Notes: generated from the sequence alone by a model not told the origin. Shown: positions 25,103 through 32,714, counted from the first letter of the stretch. The stretch: 64,000 bases of DNA from Deinococcus cellulosilyticus NBRC 106333 = KACC 11606 (GCF_007990775.1 NZ_BJXB01000013.1:1-64000); one strand, 5' to 3'. Translations and numbers: made by a program.

Positions 25103-25130
25103 ATTGTATACTGGATATTGTATACAATCT
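25103..25130 (-). promoter_or_regulatory. GntR-type operator in front of rocA
   Basis: The perfect palindrome ATTGTATACAAT at 25118-25129 follows a second partial site (ATTGTATAC at 25104-25112). The same core overlaps the gntR start at 26779-26794. It lies in the 142 nt putA-rocA gap, so rocA probably also has a regulated promoter of its own. Confidence 0.75.
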
Positions 25131-25145
25131 TGGACCAAAAATCCA

Positions 25146-26084
25146 TCATCCTCTGAGCATGCCACGCAGCACGAACATCACGTTGGCAGGGCGCTCAGCA
25201 ATCCGGCGGCTGAAGTAGGCGTACCAGTCGGAACCATAAGGAATGTAGGCCCGAACGGTGTAGCCCTCTTTTGCCAGTTGCACCTGCAGGTCACGGCGGA
25301 TTCCGTAGAGCATCTGGAACTCGAACTGGCTGTAGGGAATTTTGTTCATCTGCACAAAGCGCTTCACGTCTTCGATGATGCTCTCGTCGTGGGTGGCCAC
25401 ACAGCAGTAGTTCCCGGCTTTCAGGTGCTGGTAGACCAGACGGCGGTACTGCAGGTCCACATCCCGCTTGTTGGGGTATGCCACAGACTCGGGCTCAAGG
25501 TAGGCCCCTTTCACAATGCGCAGGTTGGGTTTCAGGTCATCCAGAGAAGCACGGTCCTGCTCTGTGCGGTACAGGTAAGCCTGAAGAACGGTTCCCACCG
25601 TCTGGTTCCCGAATTCACCCACCAGGGTTCTGAACTGCTCCAGGGTGAGGTCCACGAGGGGGTGGTCTTCCATGTCGAGGGCCACAAAAGCATTCAGTTC
25701 TTTTGCACGCTTCAGGATGCGGCGCGCATTGACCATCCCCAGGTTCTCACCATTGGCCAGGGTGATTTTCTGACCGACGCTGGACAGTTTGATGGCCACA
25801 TAGATCGGGAAACCCTGGCCTTCGGCGGCATCCAGCAGCCGGATGATTTCATCTGCAAATTCGTTGGCCTTGGCCTCGGTGTCGACGAACTCTCCAAGAA
25901 GATCGAGAATGCCATGCACACCGACTTTTTCCATGTCCTTGACCGCTGCAATGGCGGTCTGGCGCTCTTCACCAGCGACAAAACGTTTTGCAACACTCCA
26001 TGCTCGCTGCTTGACAATGTCCTGAACGGTCTTGTTGTTGGCCACGCTCAGGACGGTGTTGCGGTACACCTGATTCAAATCCAT
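25146..26084 (-). CDS. putA: Proline dehydrogenase
   Basis: This 312-residue FAD enzyme oxidises proline to pyrroline-5-carboxylate. The size and motifs (AFVALDMEDHPLVDLTL, LRIVKGAYLEPESVAYP, VATHDESII, and the C-terminal YIPYGSDWYAYFSRRIAERPAN) match the short monofunctional PRODH of Thermus and Deinococcus. The start follows TGGAGGTT. It is 42 nt downstream of the GntR gene and upstream of rocA. Confidence 0.95.
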   Translation of the reverse strand: MDLNQVYRNTVLSVANNKTVQDIVKQRAWSVAKRFVAGEERQTAIAAVKDMEKVGVHGILDLLGEFVDTEAKANEFADEIIRLLDAAEGQGFPIYVAIKLSSVGQKITLANGENLGMVNARRILKRAKELNAFVALDMEDHPLVDLTLEQFRTLVGEFGNQTVGTVLQAYLYRTEQDRASLDDLKPNLRIVKGAYLEPESVAYPNKRDVDLQYRRLVYQHLKAGNYCCVATHDESIIEDVKRFVQMNKIPYSQFEFQMLYGIRRDLQVQLAKEGYTVRAYIPYGSDWYAYFSRRIAERPANVMFVLRGMLRG

Positions 26085-26126
26085 TTCCTAACCTCCATAT
26101 GAACTCTGAGAACCCTTTTTGTGGGA

Positions 26127-26780
26127 TCAGTTGCGGGTCATTTCATGCAGTTGCTGAACCACCAGATCCCCGAAGAAGCGCACGTGATCGCGGGCGAGCT
26201 GACCCGCAGTTTTCACGTCCCGCTGCAAGATGGCATCCAGAATGGCCTCGTGTTGAACGGTGGTCTCGGGCATCAGGTTGTAGGTGCCGGTCATGTGCTT
26301 GATGATCGCCACCGTGTGTTCCAGGTTGTTGAGGGCCTGCACCAGCATCTGGTTGTGGCTGGCCAGGGCAATTTTGCGGTGAAAGAGCAGGTCCAGACGG
26401 GTCTGCTCCCGGTAATCGTCGCGGTCCTGTTTGAGGTCATGCAGGGCATCTCTCAGGCTGGCTGCATCCTCTTCGGTGTAGTGCTGGGCCGCCAGTTCTG
26501 CAGCCAGACCATCGAGGGCTTCACGCACCTCATAGCTCTGGCGGGCCTCTTCGGCAGAGAGCACACGCACACGCACGCTCTTGTTGGCGTTGGCTTCCAG
26601 CATGCCTTCTTGCACCAGACGCTGGATGGCCTCACGGATGGGGGTGCGGGACACCCCGAACCTTTCGCAGAGTTCAATCTCGGCGATGCGGGCACCGGGC
26701 TGAATTCCGCCAGAGAGGATCTGGTGTCGGAGCAACTGGTAGATCTCGTCACGGATCAGTTGGGGGCGCTCAAAGTTCAT
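26127..26780 (-). CDS. GntR-family regulator with FCD domain (proline catabolism)
   Basis: This 217-residue regulator has an N-terminal winged HTH (IRDEIYQLLRHQILSGGIQPGARIAEIELCERFGVSRTPIREAIQRLVQEG) and an all-helical FCD ligand domain (LLFHRKIALASHNQML, HEAILDAILQRD) that keeps acidic and His metal ligands. The ATG at 26780 lies within a 16 bp palindrome, and a longer start at 26798 would place the operator inside the gene. It leads the putA-rocA cluster and most likely represses it until proline or a derivative is present. Confidence 0.9.
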   Translation of the reverse strand: MNFERPQLIRDEIYQLLRHQILSGGIQPGARIAEIELCERFGVSRTPIREAIQRLVQEGMLEANANKSVRVRVLSAEEARQSYEVREALDGLAAELAAQHYTEEDAASLRDALHDLKQDRDDYREQTRLDLLFHRKIALASHNQMLVQALNNLEHTVAIIKHMTGTYNLMPETTVQHEAILDAILQRDVKTAGQLARDHVRFFGDLVVQQLHEMTRN

Positions 26781-26822
26781 ATTGTATACAATATACAATT
26801 TTTATCTGGTTTCTGGCAATCG
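26779..26822 (-). promoter_or_regulatory. gntR promoter with overlapping operator
   Basis: The perfect 16 bp palindrome ATATTGTATACAATAT (26779-26794) overlaps the gntR start codon. A TATATT -10 box (26790-26795) with a TTGCCA -35 box 18 nt upstream overlaps it, so bound regulator would block the promoter. The transcript would start within a few bases of the ATG. Confidence 0.75.
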
Positions 26823-26922
26823 AAGATCTATGCAAGTATAGTCAATAAAGATTCATGTCAATGAAAAAAATCTAGTGTTCTAGACAGTTGTCCTGAAATT
26901 TTATTCAAACTTAAGCTTCTTT

Positions 26923-26957
26923 AAAAAAATAAAGACAGCCCTCTGCAGGACTGCCTC
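26923..26957 (-). terminator. Terminator of nucS
   Basis: On the minus strand a stem of GGCAGTCCT with AGGGCTGTC (two wobble pairs) is followed by TTTATTTTTTT. Confidence 0.75.
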
Positions 26958-26976
26958 CCATATTCTGAATCAAATC

Positions 26977-27729
26977 CTAGAAATCGAACAAACTGAGCTG
27001 CATGTCCTCTTCCAGCACAGGCAGGGCCGTCATCTCACAGAACTCCAGGCCCAGAGCCTGCAAGCGTTCCAGTGCAGGAAAAGTGATGCTGGGGGCCACC
27101 AAGAGGCCCCGCACCTGCTGTCCTGTCTGCTCGCGGGTCAGTTTCACATAACGGTCCAGCTGAAACACCGCCTCATGGGTCGCTCTGGCCCGCTTGAGTT
27201 CAATCACCACCAGACGCCCTTCACTGTCACGGGCGAAGAGGTCCACCCCTCCAGCATCCGTCAGGAGTTCTTCCTCCAGAATGCACAGTCCGGGTTCCAT
27301 GCAGTCCGGTTTTTTCCTCAGGGTCTTGCGCATCTCTGCCTCAGATCCCGAAAGCACAAATCCGTATTCCTGCGAAAACTCTGCAGCGAACACCAGATGG
27401 GGGTCCAGACACACCACCCTCACCACTTCGGGCGGACTGTTGCGCTCTGCGGTCAGGACCACCATTCCAGCCTCCAGCGAAGCCGAAATGTGATCGGTTT
27501 TGGGCTGCCAGTTCACAGGCTTCACCCCTTTTGCCCCCTGCACCTGGATGCTGCCATCAGGCTTCACAATCACCAGATAGTTCCCGGCCTCTGCATAACT
27601 CGCAGCCCGACCTGCATAACTGATCTCGCACTCCCCCACCAGTTGCACCAGTCGCCCAGAATGCAAATGACCGACAAAAAAGGAAAGCAGATCCGAACAG
27701 GTGGGTTGATGAATCAGGCCAGCAATCAT
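26977..27729 (-). CDS. nucS: NucS/EndoMS-type DNA endonuclease
   Basis: This 250-residue protein has the NucS layout: an N-terminal beta-sandwich DNA-binding domain and a C-terminal RecB-like nuclease with GGVDLFARDSEGRLVVIELKRARATHEAVFQLDRYV, which holds the catalytic D, E and K. The last residues, QLSLFDF, match the sliding-clamp-binding consensus. NucS cleaves mismatched or branched DNA in species that lack MutS/L or beside it. The ATG lies 7 nt after TACAGT, a leaderless arrangement; a GTG at 27738 is less likely. Confidence 0.88.
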   Translation of the reverse strand: MIAGLIHQPTCSDLLSFFVGHLHSGRLVQLVGECEISYAGRAASYAEAGNYLVIVKPDGSIQVQGAKGVKPVNWQPKTDHISASLEAGMVVLTAERNSPPEVVRVVCLDPHLVFAAEFSQEYGFVLSGSEAEMRKTLRKKPDCMEPGLCILEEELLTDAGGVDLFARDSEGRLVVIELKRARATHEAVFQLDRYVKLTREQTGQQVRGLLVAPSITFPALERLQALGLEFCEMTALPVLEEDMQLSLFDF

Positions 27730-27890
27730 GCCCCACACTGTACAGGATGGTCAAAGCTGGAGAAAGAGGTCAGGATGCAGCAGAAAACTGTCACTGGGTC
27801 CGTACTCTGACCCAACGGGCATGACTTTCAGGCTCAAAATCCGCCAGAAAGCCTGAAAAATGCCCTGTGGGTAAGCGGTTTTGCCTGAGC

Positions 27891-27919
27891 TTTACAGCAG
27901 ATGGTTCAGGCATTAGAAT
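27891..27919 (+). promoter_or_regulatory. Promoter of the tRNA-Gln cluster
   Basis: TTTACA (-35) and TAGAAT (-10) are separated by exactly 17 nt. The predicted start is near 27926, one base before the flanking inverted repeat of the tRNA. Confidence 0.75.
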
Positions 27920-27926
27920 CATATAT

Positions 27927-28043
27927 GCTGATCCCTGTGCCTACGGGAGTCGTCTAACGGCAGGACATCTGACTCTGACTCAGACAGTTAAGGTTCGAAT
28001 CCTTACTCCCGTGCCAAAGACACCCAGGGATCAGCTTTTTTTG
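27927..28043 (+). other. Inverted repeat that encloses tRNA-Gln, with T-run
   Basis: GCTGATCCCTG (27927-27937) pairs perfectly with CAGGGATCAGC (28025-28035), with the tRNA in between, and is followed by eight T residues. The precursor would therefore be closed by an 11 bp helix that could also act as a terminator. Confidence 0.7.
27943..28016 (+). tRNA. tRNA-Gln (CTG)
   Basis: The cloverleaf is complete: acceptor ACGGGAG/CTCCCGT, D stem GTCT/GGAC, anticodon arm TCTGA-CTCTGAC-TCAGA with anticodon CTG, T arm TAAGG-TTCGAAT-CCTTA, G73 and an encoded CCA. The weak first pair (A1-T72) is typical of tRNA-Gln. Confidence 0.92.
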
Positions 28044-28070
28044 TGCCCTGAAAATCCACAGCCCCGATGT

Positions 28071-28096
28071 TCTGGAAGCTTGAAAAAGCTTCCAGA
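28071..28096 (+). other. Strong hairpin between tRNA units
   Basis: A perfect 11 bp stem (TCTGGAAGCTT / AAGCTTCCAGA) is capped by a GAAA tetraloop. There is no T-run, so it looks like a processing or stability element rather than a terminator. Confidence 0.6.
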
Positions 28097-28118
28097 GGGC
28101 CAAAACAACCCCACGCAT

Positions 28119-28200
28119 GGTGATGAAGCCCATCTGGCAGGGCACCTGACTGTAAATCAGACGCGGGAACGCATTGCTTCTCTCTATCCTGTCATCACCA
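28119..28200 (+). pseudogene. tRNA-Tyr-like element without a T arm
   Basis: An acceptor pair GGTGATG/CATCACC with A73, a D arm GCCC-ATCTGGCA-GGGC (A14, G18, G19 and A21 kept), an anticodon arm with loop CTGTAAA (anticodon GTA, Tyr) and a class II variable arm GCG-GGAA-CGC are all present. The region that should be the T arm (about 28173-28192) has no TTCGANT loop and cannot pair. CCA is not encoded; ACTG and eight T residues follow. It is a relic or a tRNA-like RNA. Confidence 0.5.
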
Positions 28201-28211
28201 CTGTTTTTTTT

Positions 28212-28390
28212 GGATGGTTGTCAGAGTGGTTTATTGTGTTTGCTTGCTGTACCGTTTCGGTCAACGGAGGTTGACCTGAGCAAAGCGAATAGAAAGGTAC
28301 GACTGTTCAGACCCATCAGTTTTCTGTGAATTTGAAGGAAGGCAAATGGGTTTACAGCCCCGGAGGTTCGAATCCTTCACCATCCGCCAC
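28212..28390 (+). pseudogene. tRNA-Ser-like gene split by a 91 nt insertion in the anticodon loop
   Basis: The 5' part (28212-28245) gives acceptor GGATGGT, a Ser-like D arm and half-stem TTTGC-TT. The 3' part (28337-28390) gives GGAAG-GCAAA, a class II variable arm (GGG-TTTACA-GCCC), T arm GGAGG-TTCGAAT-CCTTC, acceptor ACCATCC, G73 and CCA. Joined, the loop is TTGGAAG with anticodon GGA (Ser). The 91 nt between them contain hairpins such as GGTCAAC-GGAG-GTTGACC. It is too short for a group I intron, so this is either a disrupted gene or an unusual intron. Confidence 0.55.
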
Positions 28391-28466
28391 GGATGATTGG
28401 AGCAGAGGTCAGCTCGCTGTCCTGTCACGACAGAGGTCACCGGTTCAAGCCCGGTATCATCCGCCA
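28391..28466 (+). tRNA. tRNA-Asp (GTC)
   Basis: The cloverleaf is complete: acceptor GGATGAT/ATCATCC, D stem GAGC/GCTC, anticodon arm CTGTC-CTGTCAC-GACAG with anticodon GTC, variable loop AGGTC, T arm ACCGG-TTCAAGC-CCGGT, G73 and CCA. It begins immediately after the CCA (plus one base) of the preceding Ser-like unit. Confidence 0.92.
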
Positions 28467-28468
28467 CA

Positions 28469-28494
28469 ACCCCTGAATGTTCGGGGGTCTTTTT
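28469..28494 (+). terminator. Terminator of the tRNA cluster
   Basis: ACCCCTGAA pairs with TTCGGGGGT around a TG turn and is followed by CTTTTT. Confidence 0.8.
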
Positions 28495-28544
28495 GCATGT
28501 CGTGAGGCTTTCTTTCCCAACTGCAGGTACACTGTGGAGTACCC

Positions 28545-29204
28545 ATGTCTGGCCATGACTTCTATGCTTCCCCTGACCCCGAAGCCCTGCTCCAGCAGGC
28601 ATGCATGGCTCTGGACCTTCTGCGCACAGCAGGCTACAGCCGTACAGTGCAATCTGAGCCGGAGCAGGGAGCAGAAGACCTCGTGCTCAGGTACCAGCGT
28701 CCTGACCTGACATTGCTGCTGGAATTCTCCGATTACCGCTGGAGGCTGGAGGGGGTGCATGTCACCATTTCGGTGGTTGCAGCAGGCGGACAGCATTTTG
28801 GGCAGGATGACCTGAATGCTGCATGTCCTGCGACACCTGATCAGGACCTGTGGACCTGGCTGTCCGCCCTGGCACAAACACACCTGATGGAAGACACTGC
28901 AGACTTCCTTGAGCTTGTCTCCCAGAAGCATGCCGAGAAAGTCCACAGGTGGCAACAGGAGCAGGAAGCAGATCTGGAACGGTACCGTCAACTGGCCCTG
29001 AAAATTGAGGAATATCCTTCTGGCACCCTGTTCTTGCTGCCCAACACCCCTGAAGCCCTGGGAGAGGATTTCTGGCGTCACTTCCCGGACCACCCCACCC
29101 GGGAACAGCAACCCGAGGTCTGGCTGGTGGTCTGCGGTCTGGGAGAATTGATTGCGCCAGACCATGAAAGTGCTCTGGACGTGCTGGGCCTTCGGGACGG
29201 CTGA
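28545..29204 (+). CDS. Hypothetical protein
   Basis: This 219-residue soluble protein is not recognised. It is acidic, with a central helical stretch that may be coiled coil (QKHAEKVHRWQQEQEADLERYRQLALKIEEY, residues about 126-158) and a C-terminal alpha/beta part (EVWLVVCGLGELIAPDHESALDVLGL). The start follows GTGGAG and a TACACT box 11 nt upstream. It ends one base before the convergent DinB gene ends. Confidence 0.7.
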   Translation: MSGHDFYASPDPEALLQQACMALDLLRTAGYSRTVQSEPEQGAEDLVLRYQRPDLTLLLEFSDYRWRLEGVHVTISVVAAGGQHFGQDDLNAACPATPDQDLWTWLSALAQTHLMEDTADFLELVSQKHAEKVHRWQQEQEADLERYRQLALKIEEYPSGTLFLLPNTPEALGEDFWRHFPDHPTREQQPEVWLVVCGLGELIAPDHESALDVLGLRDG

Positions 29205-29205
29205 T

Positions 29206-29670
29206 TCAGGCCACAGGCCCCTTGCCCCGTTTCAGCAAGGCAAGCTGACCGATGTGGTACCCCTCATGCCAGCTGAAAAATTCCAGCATCATCGTCCAGT
29301 TTTTCCCAGGACGAACCTCTTCTTGCAGACGTTCAGGGGTGAAACTGGACAGGGCCTCCATGAAACACTGGTGGGTCCGGTCCCAGACCTCCAGCAGTTT
29401 CTCCCAGGTCACAGGGGTGTCTGGACCTGAGGGTCCTTCTCCAGCAGCAAACGGCCTGCATTCTTCTGCAGACCAGACAGCAGGAGCCCTCCATTCCAGC
29501 AGGAAATCTGTGCGGCTTTTGATCAGGTGGCCCAGAATCCAGTGGGCATTTGGACCTCCATCGAAAGCTGACGCCAGGTTTCCTGAATGGTTGAAGGCAT
29601 TCAGGTGTCGTTTCAGAAAAAGGTTGTTGCGTTCATACATTGCGATCAGGGTTTCCAGAGAAATGTGCAT
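29206..29670 (-). CDS. DinB-family protein (third)
   Basis: This 154-residue four-helix-bundle protein keeps the DinB metal-site histidines: AHWILGHLIKSR near residue 45 and EFFSWHEGYHIGQLALLKRG near 135. It is a separate locus from the two DinB genes at 10911-11997. Its role in damage or thiol-dependent detoxification is inferred only from the family. Confidence 0.82.
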   Translation of the reverse strand: MHISLETLIAMYERNNLFLKRHLNAFNHSGNLASAFDGGPNAHWILGHLIKSRTDFLLEWRAPAVWSAEECRPFAAGEGPSGPDTPVTWEKLLEVWDRTHQCFMEALSSFTPERLQEEVRPGKNWTMMLEFFSWHEGYHIGQLALLKRGKGPVA

Positions 29671-29764
29671 ATGGAAGACATTTTATTGCATATAAGGCTT
29701 CTGGTGCAGTTCCACGAAACCAGAAAATCCCGGAACAGGACGTTCCGGGTGAGATGAGTCTGGA

Positions 29765-30109
29765 TCATTTCAGGGTTTTGATGTAAGCGAGCACATCGGC
29801 CATCTGCTGGTCCGTTGGGGGTTTGCCTGTGCCCATAAAAGGCGTTTTGTCATACCTGGGCATGGTGGCCGCCAGCGTTTTCTTGCTGGGATTCACCCCT
29901 TTCACCAGGGTCTTCTTGAAGTCAGCAAATTTCCATTTGGCCAGGGTTCCTGCCAGTTTGGGACCCACCATTCCCTGTCCTTTGTCTCCGTGGCACATCT
30001 GGCAGGTGGAGGAGTACAGGGTTTTTCCACTGGCAGCGTTGCCTTTGGGATCTGCAGCCAGCACCAGTCCACTGGACAGGGCGATCAGCAACAGTACAGT
30101 TTTGCGCAT
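29765..30109 (-). CDS. Cytochrome c, class I
   Basis: This 114-residue secreted protein has a signal peptide (LLLIALSSGLVLA, cleavage near residue 19), the heme motif STCQMCHGDKGQG and a distal Met ligand in ATMPRYDKTPFMG or KPPTDQQM. It is a small electron carrier of the periplasmic side. The start follows AAGGAGGTG. Its partner oxidase is not in this window. Confidence 0.9.
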   Translation of the reverse strand: MRKTVLLLIALSSGLVLAADPKGNAASGKTLYSSTCQMCHGDKGQGMVGPKLAGTLAKWKFADFKKTLVKGVNPSKKTLAATMPRYDKTPFMGTGKPPTDQQMADVLAYIKTLK

Positions 30110-30167
30110 GTTTCACCTCCTTGTTTTCACATCCTACTGTTGATGCCCAGCAGGACCCAGGGGCAAA

Positions 30168-30217
30168 AATCCCCCTCCAGCGAAGTGTTTCTTCTGGAAG
30201 GGGGACATTTTTCCTCC
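30168..30217 (-). terminator. Terminator of the VWD lipoprotein gene
   Basis: On the minus strand CCCCCTTCCAG pairs with CTGGAGGGGG (one bulge) and is followed by ATTTTTGCC. Confidence 0.7.
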
Positions 30218-30237
30218 TGTCTGTTGCCTTTGAGGGT

Positions 30238-31251
30238 TTATTTCTTGATCTGCACTTTTCCTGTCACATCCATCAGTTTCAGGTTGCTGCTCAGGCCCTT
30301 CACAAAAGAGGTGTCTCCACTCAGGCCCACATCCAGCACACAGGCGTTGTACCAGTTCTCATGCACCTGTCCTTTGACAGAAGCACACTCCAGCACACCC
30401 CTGTCCTTCTGTTCGGTGGTCAGGTCAGACACCGTGATGAACTGGGTGGGCTTGCCAGCATCATTGAACGTGGATGGCCCCTGCCCTGAGTCATAGGTGA
30501 AAAGTGATTTTGCAGGATCGGTGATGCGCCAGCTGCCAGCAAAATCCTGGTACATCTGGTCAAACGTGACCTGGGTGGTGTCCAGAGCACTTCCTGCTGC
30601 AACCCTCAGGTCGTTGGTGGGCAGACCATCGGCATCTCCGAGCAGGCCTTCAAGTTTGTTGTAGTGGGATTTGTACACCTGCAGGTACACGTTCAGGTAA
30701 TTGCCGGGGATCTCAATGTACAGGCGGTCCTGGTTGCTGGTGGTGCTGGTGTTCGGCCAGGTGACCATCACGTCTCCTGATGGGAAGCGCTTGACCTCTC
30801 CCCCACCTGCAAGTTTGAGTGGAGCCAGGAGGGTTTTGATTGTGCCATTGACCCGCACTTCGGTCTTGCCTGTTTTCAGGAGGGCCACCATCACCCGATC
30901 TGGCCCCACCTGGGCTGCCACAGCGGTGTTCAGGCTTGCCACACTCAGGTCTCCCACCGGGGACATGCGGGTCTGGACCTGCAGGTCAGGCGTGTCTTTC
31001 AGGCGTGCAAAGACAAATTCACCCACACCCATGAAGTCATAGTAGAGGCCATCGAAAGTCGTGTAATGCGGGTCATTGATGCCCCCTCCGCAATCGTTGT
31101 CGCGGGTGGTGCCCACAATGTCACCACTGGCATTTCGAACCTTGCCGCACTCCAGGCCATCAAAAACACCTCCAGTGGGTGGGGTGGGAGCAGAATTGCA
31201 GGCAACCAGCATACCAACCAGAACAGCAAACCATCCAGCAGCACGTACCAT
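30238..31251 (-). CDS. Lipoprotein with von Willebrand factor type D domain
   Basis: This 337-residue protein has a lipoprotein signal peptide (VGMLVAC, lipid-modified Cys near residue 18). A VWD domain follows: NDPHYTTFDGLYYDFMGVGEFVFAR near residue 60 and GLLGDADGLPTNDL near 205, which match the conserved start and calcium-site loop of this domain. VWD domains act in adhesion and multimer formation, mainly in animal proteins. A Ser/Pro-rich short linker precedes it. The ATG at 31251 follows AGGAGGTCC. Confidence 0.85.
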   Translation of the reverse strand: MVRAAGWFAVLVGMLVACNSAPTPPTGGVFDGLECGKVRNASGDIVGTTRDNDCGGGINDPHYTTFDGLYYDFMGVGEFVFARLKDTPDLQVQTRMSPVGDLSVASLNTAVAAQVGPDRVMVALLKTGKTEVRVNGTIKTLLAPLKLAGGGEVKRFPSGDVMVTWPNTSTTSNQDRLYIEIPGNYLNVYLQVYKSHYNKLEGLLGDADGLPTNDLRVAAGSALDTTQVTFDQMYQDFAGSWRITDPAKSLFTYDSGQGPSTFNDAGKPTQFITVSDLTTEQKDRGVLECASVKGQVHENWYNACVLDVGLSGDTSFVKGLSSNLKLMDVTGKVQIKK

Positions 31252-31454
31252 GTGGACCTCCTGGTGCAATCACCCTGATGGGTGGATGGATTTTAAAGGG
31301 AAACTCTTGCGCGTTCTAGTCCGATTGTAAATCAGGATCTCTGACACAACCATGACCAGAAGTACTACATAGGGAATCTACTTATTTTATTTCAGAAGGT
31401 GTCACGAACCAATGAAGTGCCTGTTCAAAAATTGTCGTTTTTCCATCAACAAAA

Positions 31455-31477
31455 GACCAGAACGAAGGGTTCTGGTC
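31455..31477 (-). terminator. Terminator of the cysteine desulfurase gene
   Basis: A 9 bp perfect stem (GACCAGAAC / GTTCTGGTC) is followed on the minus strand by TTTTGTTG. Confidence 0.8.
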
Positions 31478-31494
31478 CGGGGTCCAGGAAGGCA

Positions 31495-32619
31495 TCAGAA
31501 ACGGCTTCTGGAGACCGCTGCTTTGAAACCCTCAATGGCGAAATCAATCTCTGCTTCTGTCACTCCACGTCCCAGGCTGAAACGCAGGCTGGATTTGGCA
31601 TCTTCTTCACTGAGGCCCAGAGCCAGCAGCACATGGCTTGCCTGCATCGTTCCCGCAGAGCAGGCACTTCCTGCTGAGACATACACACTTTCCAGATCAA
31701 GATTCATCAGGAGGGCCTCTCCATCTGCACCATGCACCGTTACAGAGAGCACTTTGGGACTGGAATCAGGCGCATGGTTGAAGCTGATGTTTTCCAAGGA
31801 GGCAAGTCCCTGCTGCAGGCGGTCTTTCAGTTGCTGAAGCCGGGTGTGGGTCTCAGGTTGCAGGGCCACTGCTTCTCTGGCAGCAACACCTGCGGCGTAC
31901 ACCCCACTGACGTTGTGGGTGCCTCCCCGAAAACCCTTTTCCTGATGCCCGGCCATCATGTGGGGGGTCAGTTCCAGTCCTCTGCGCACATAAAGCATGC
32001 CCACTCCGGTGGGTCCATAGAATTTGTGGGCACTGAAGGAGGCAAAATCCACTCCCCATGCATGCACGTCCACAGGCAGGATGCCCAGAGACTGCACAGC
32101 ATCCGTGTGCACCAGTGCACCTCTGGCCCGGCAGACTTCTGCAATGCTGCGGATGTCCTGCACACTTCCCACTTCATTGTTGGCATGCATGACCGAAACC
32201 ATCACGGTATCTTCCCTGAGGGCTTCTTCCACCTGCTCTGGGAAGATGCGGCCATAACGGTCTGGCTGCAGGTAAGTCACCTCGAAACGCCCGGTGGCTT
32301 CCAGAAAACGGGCAGGGGCCAGCACCGCACTGTGCTCAATGCTGCTGGTGATGATGTGTCCCCTCTCAAACTGCCGGGAGACACTCCAGAACACATGGTT
32401 GTCCCCTTCGGTGCCTCCCGAGTTGAGGATCACTTCCAGCGGATGCGCACCGATGCTCTCTGCCAGCATCACCCGTCCCTCTTCCAGCAACTCACGGGCA
32501 TGCTGTCCGGCGCGGTGCACGCTGCTGGCATTGCCCAGCACCTGCGCTGCTTTCTGAAAGGCCTCCAGGGAGGTGGGGCTCATTGGCGTGGTGGCGGCAT
32601 AATCCAGGTACGCTTGCAT
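31495..32619 (-). CDS. Cysteine desulfurase (NifS/IscS-like)
   Basis: This 374-residue PLP enzyme takes sulfur from cysteine for Fe-S clusters and tRNA thiolation. It has YLDYAATTPMSP at the start, SGGTEGDNHVFW, the PLP lysine in SFSAHKFYGPTGVG and the catalytic Cys loop SAGSACSAG. The short active-site loop places it with the group I IscS/NifS enzymes. The start lies 8 nt after TAGACT. No scaffold gene is adjacent. Confidence 0.92.
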   Translation of the reverse strand: MQAYLDYAATTPMSPTSLEAFQKAAQVLGNASSVHRAGQHARELLEEGRVMLAESIGAHPLEVILNSGGTEGDNHVFWSVSRQFERGHIITSSIEHSAVLAPARFLEATGRFEVTYLQPDRYGRIFPEQVEEALREDTVMVSVMHANNEVGSVQDIRSIAEVCRARGALVHTDAVQSLGILPVDVHAWGVDFASFSAHKFYGPTGVGMLYVRRGLELTPHMMAGHQEKGFRGGTHNVSGVYAAGVAAREAVALQPETHTRLQQLKDRLQQGLASLENISFNHAPDSSPKVLSVTVHGADGEALLMNLDLESVYVSAGSACSAGTMQASHVLLALGLSEEDAKSSLRFSLGRGVTEAEIDFAIEGFKAAVSRSRF

Positions 32620-32690
32620 ACAGGGACAGTCTAATACACCTGCCCACCGACAAAGGAAGCCAGTTCACCAGTGAACTTCCCATGCAAAAC

Positions 32691-32714
32691 AGCCTCTCTG
32701 AAGACAGAGAGGCT
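32691..32714 (-). terminator. Terminator of the PASTA protein gene
   Basis: AGCCTCTCTG pairs perfectly with CAGAGAGGCT around an AAGA loop; the minus-strand tail is GTTTTG. Confidence 0.75.

Noticed and set aside
28246..28336. Group I intron in the tRNA-Ser-like gene
   Set aside because: The segment has only 91 nt, does not end in the expected G for a seven-base loop, and shows no clear P3-P7 core.
27943..28466. Integration site of a prophage or island at the tRNA cluster
   Set aside because: There is no integrase gene and no direct repeat of a tRNA 3' end nearby.
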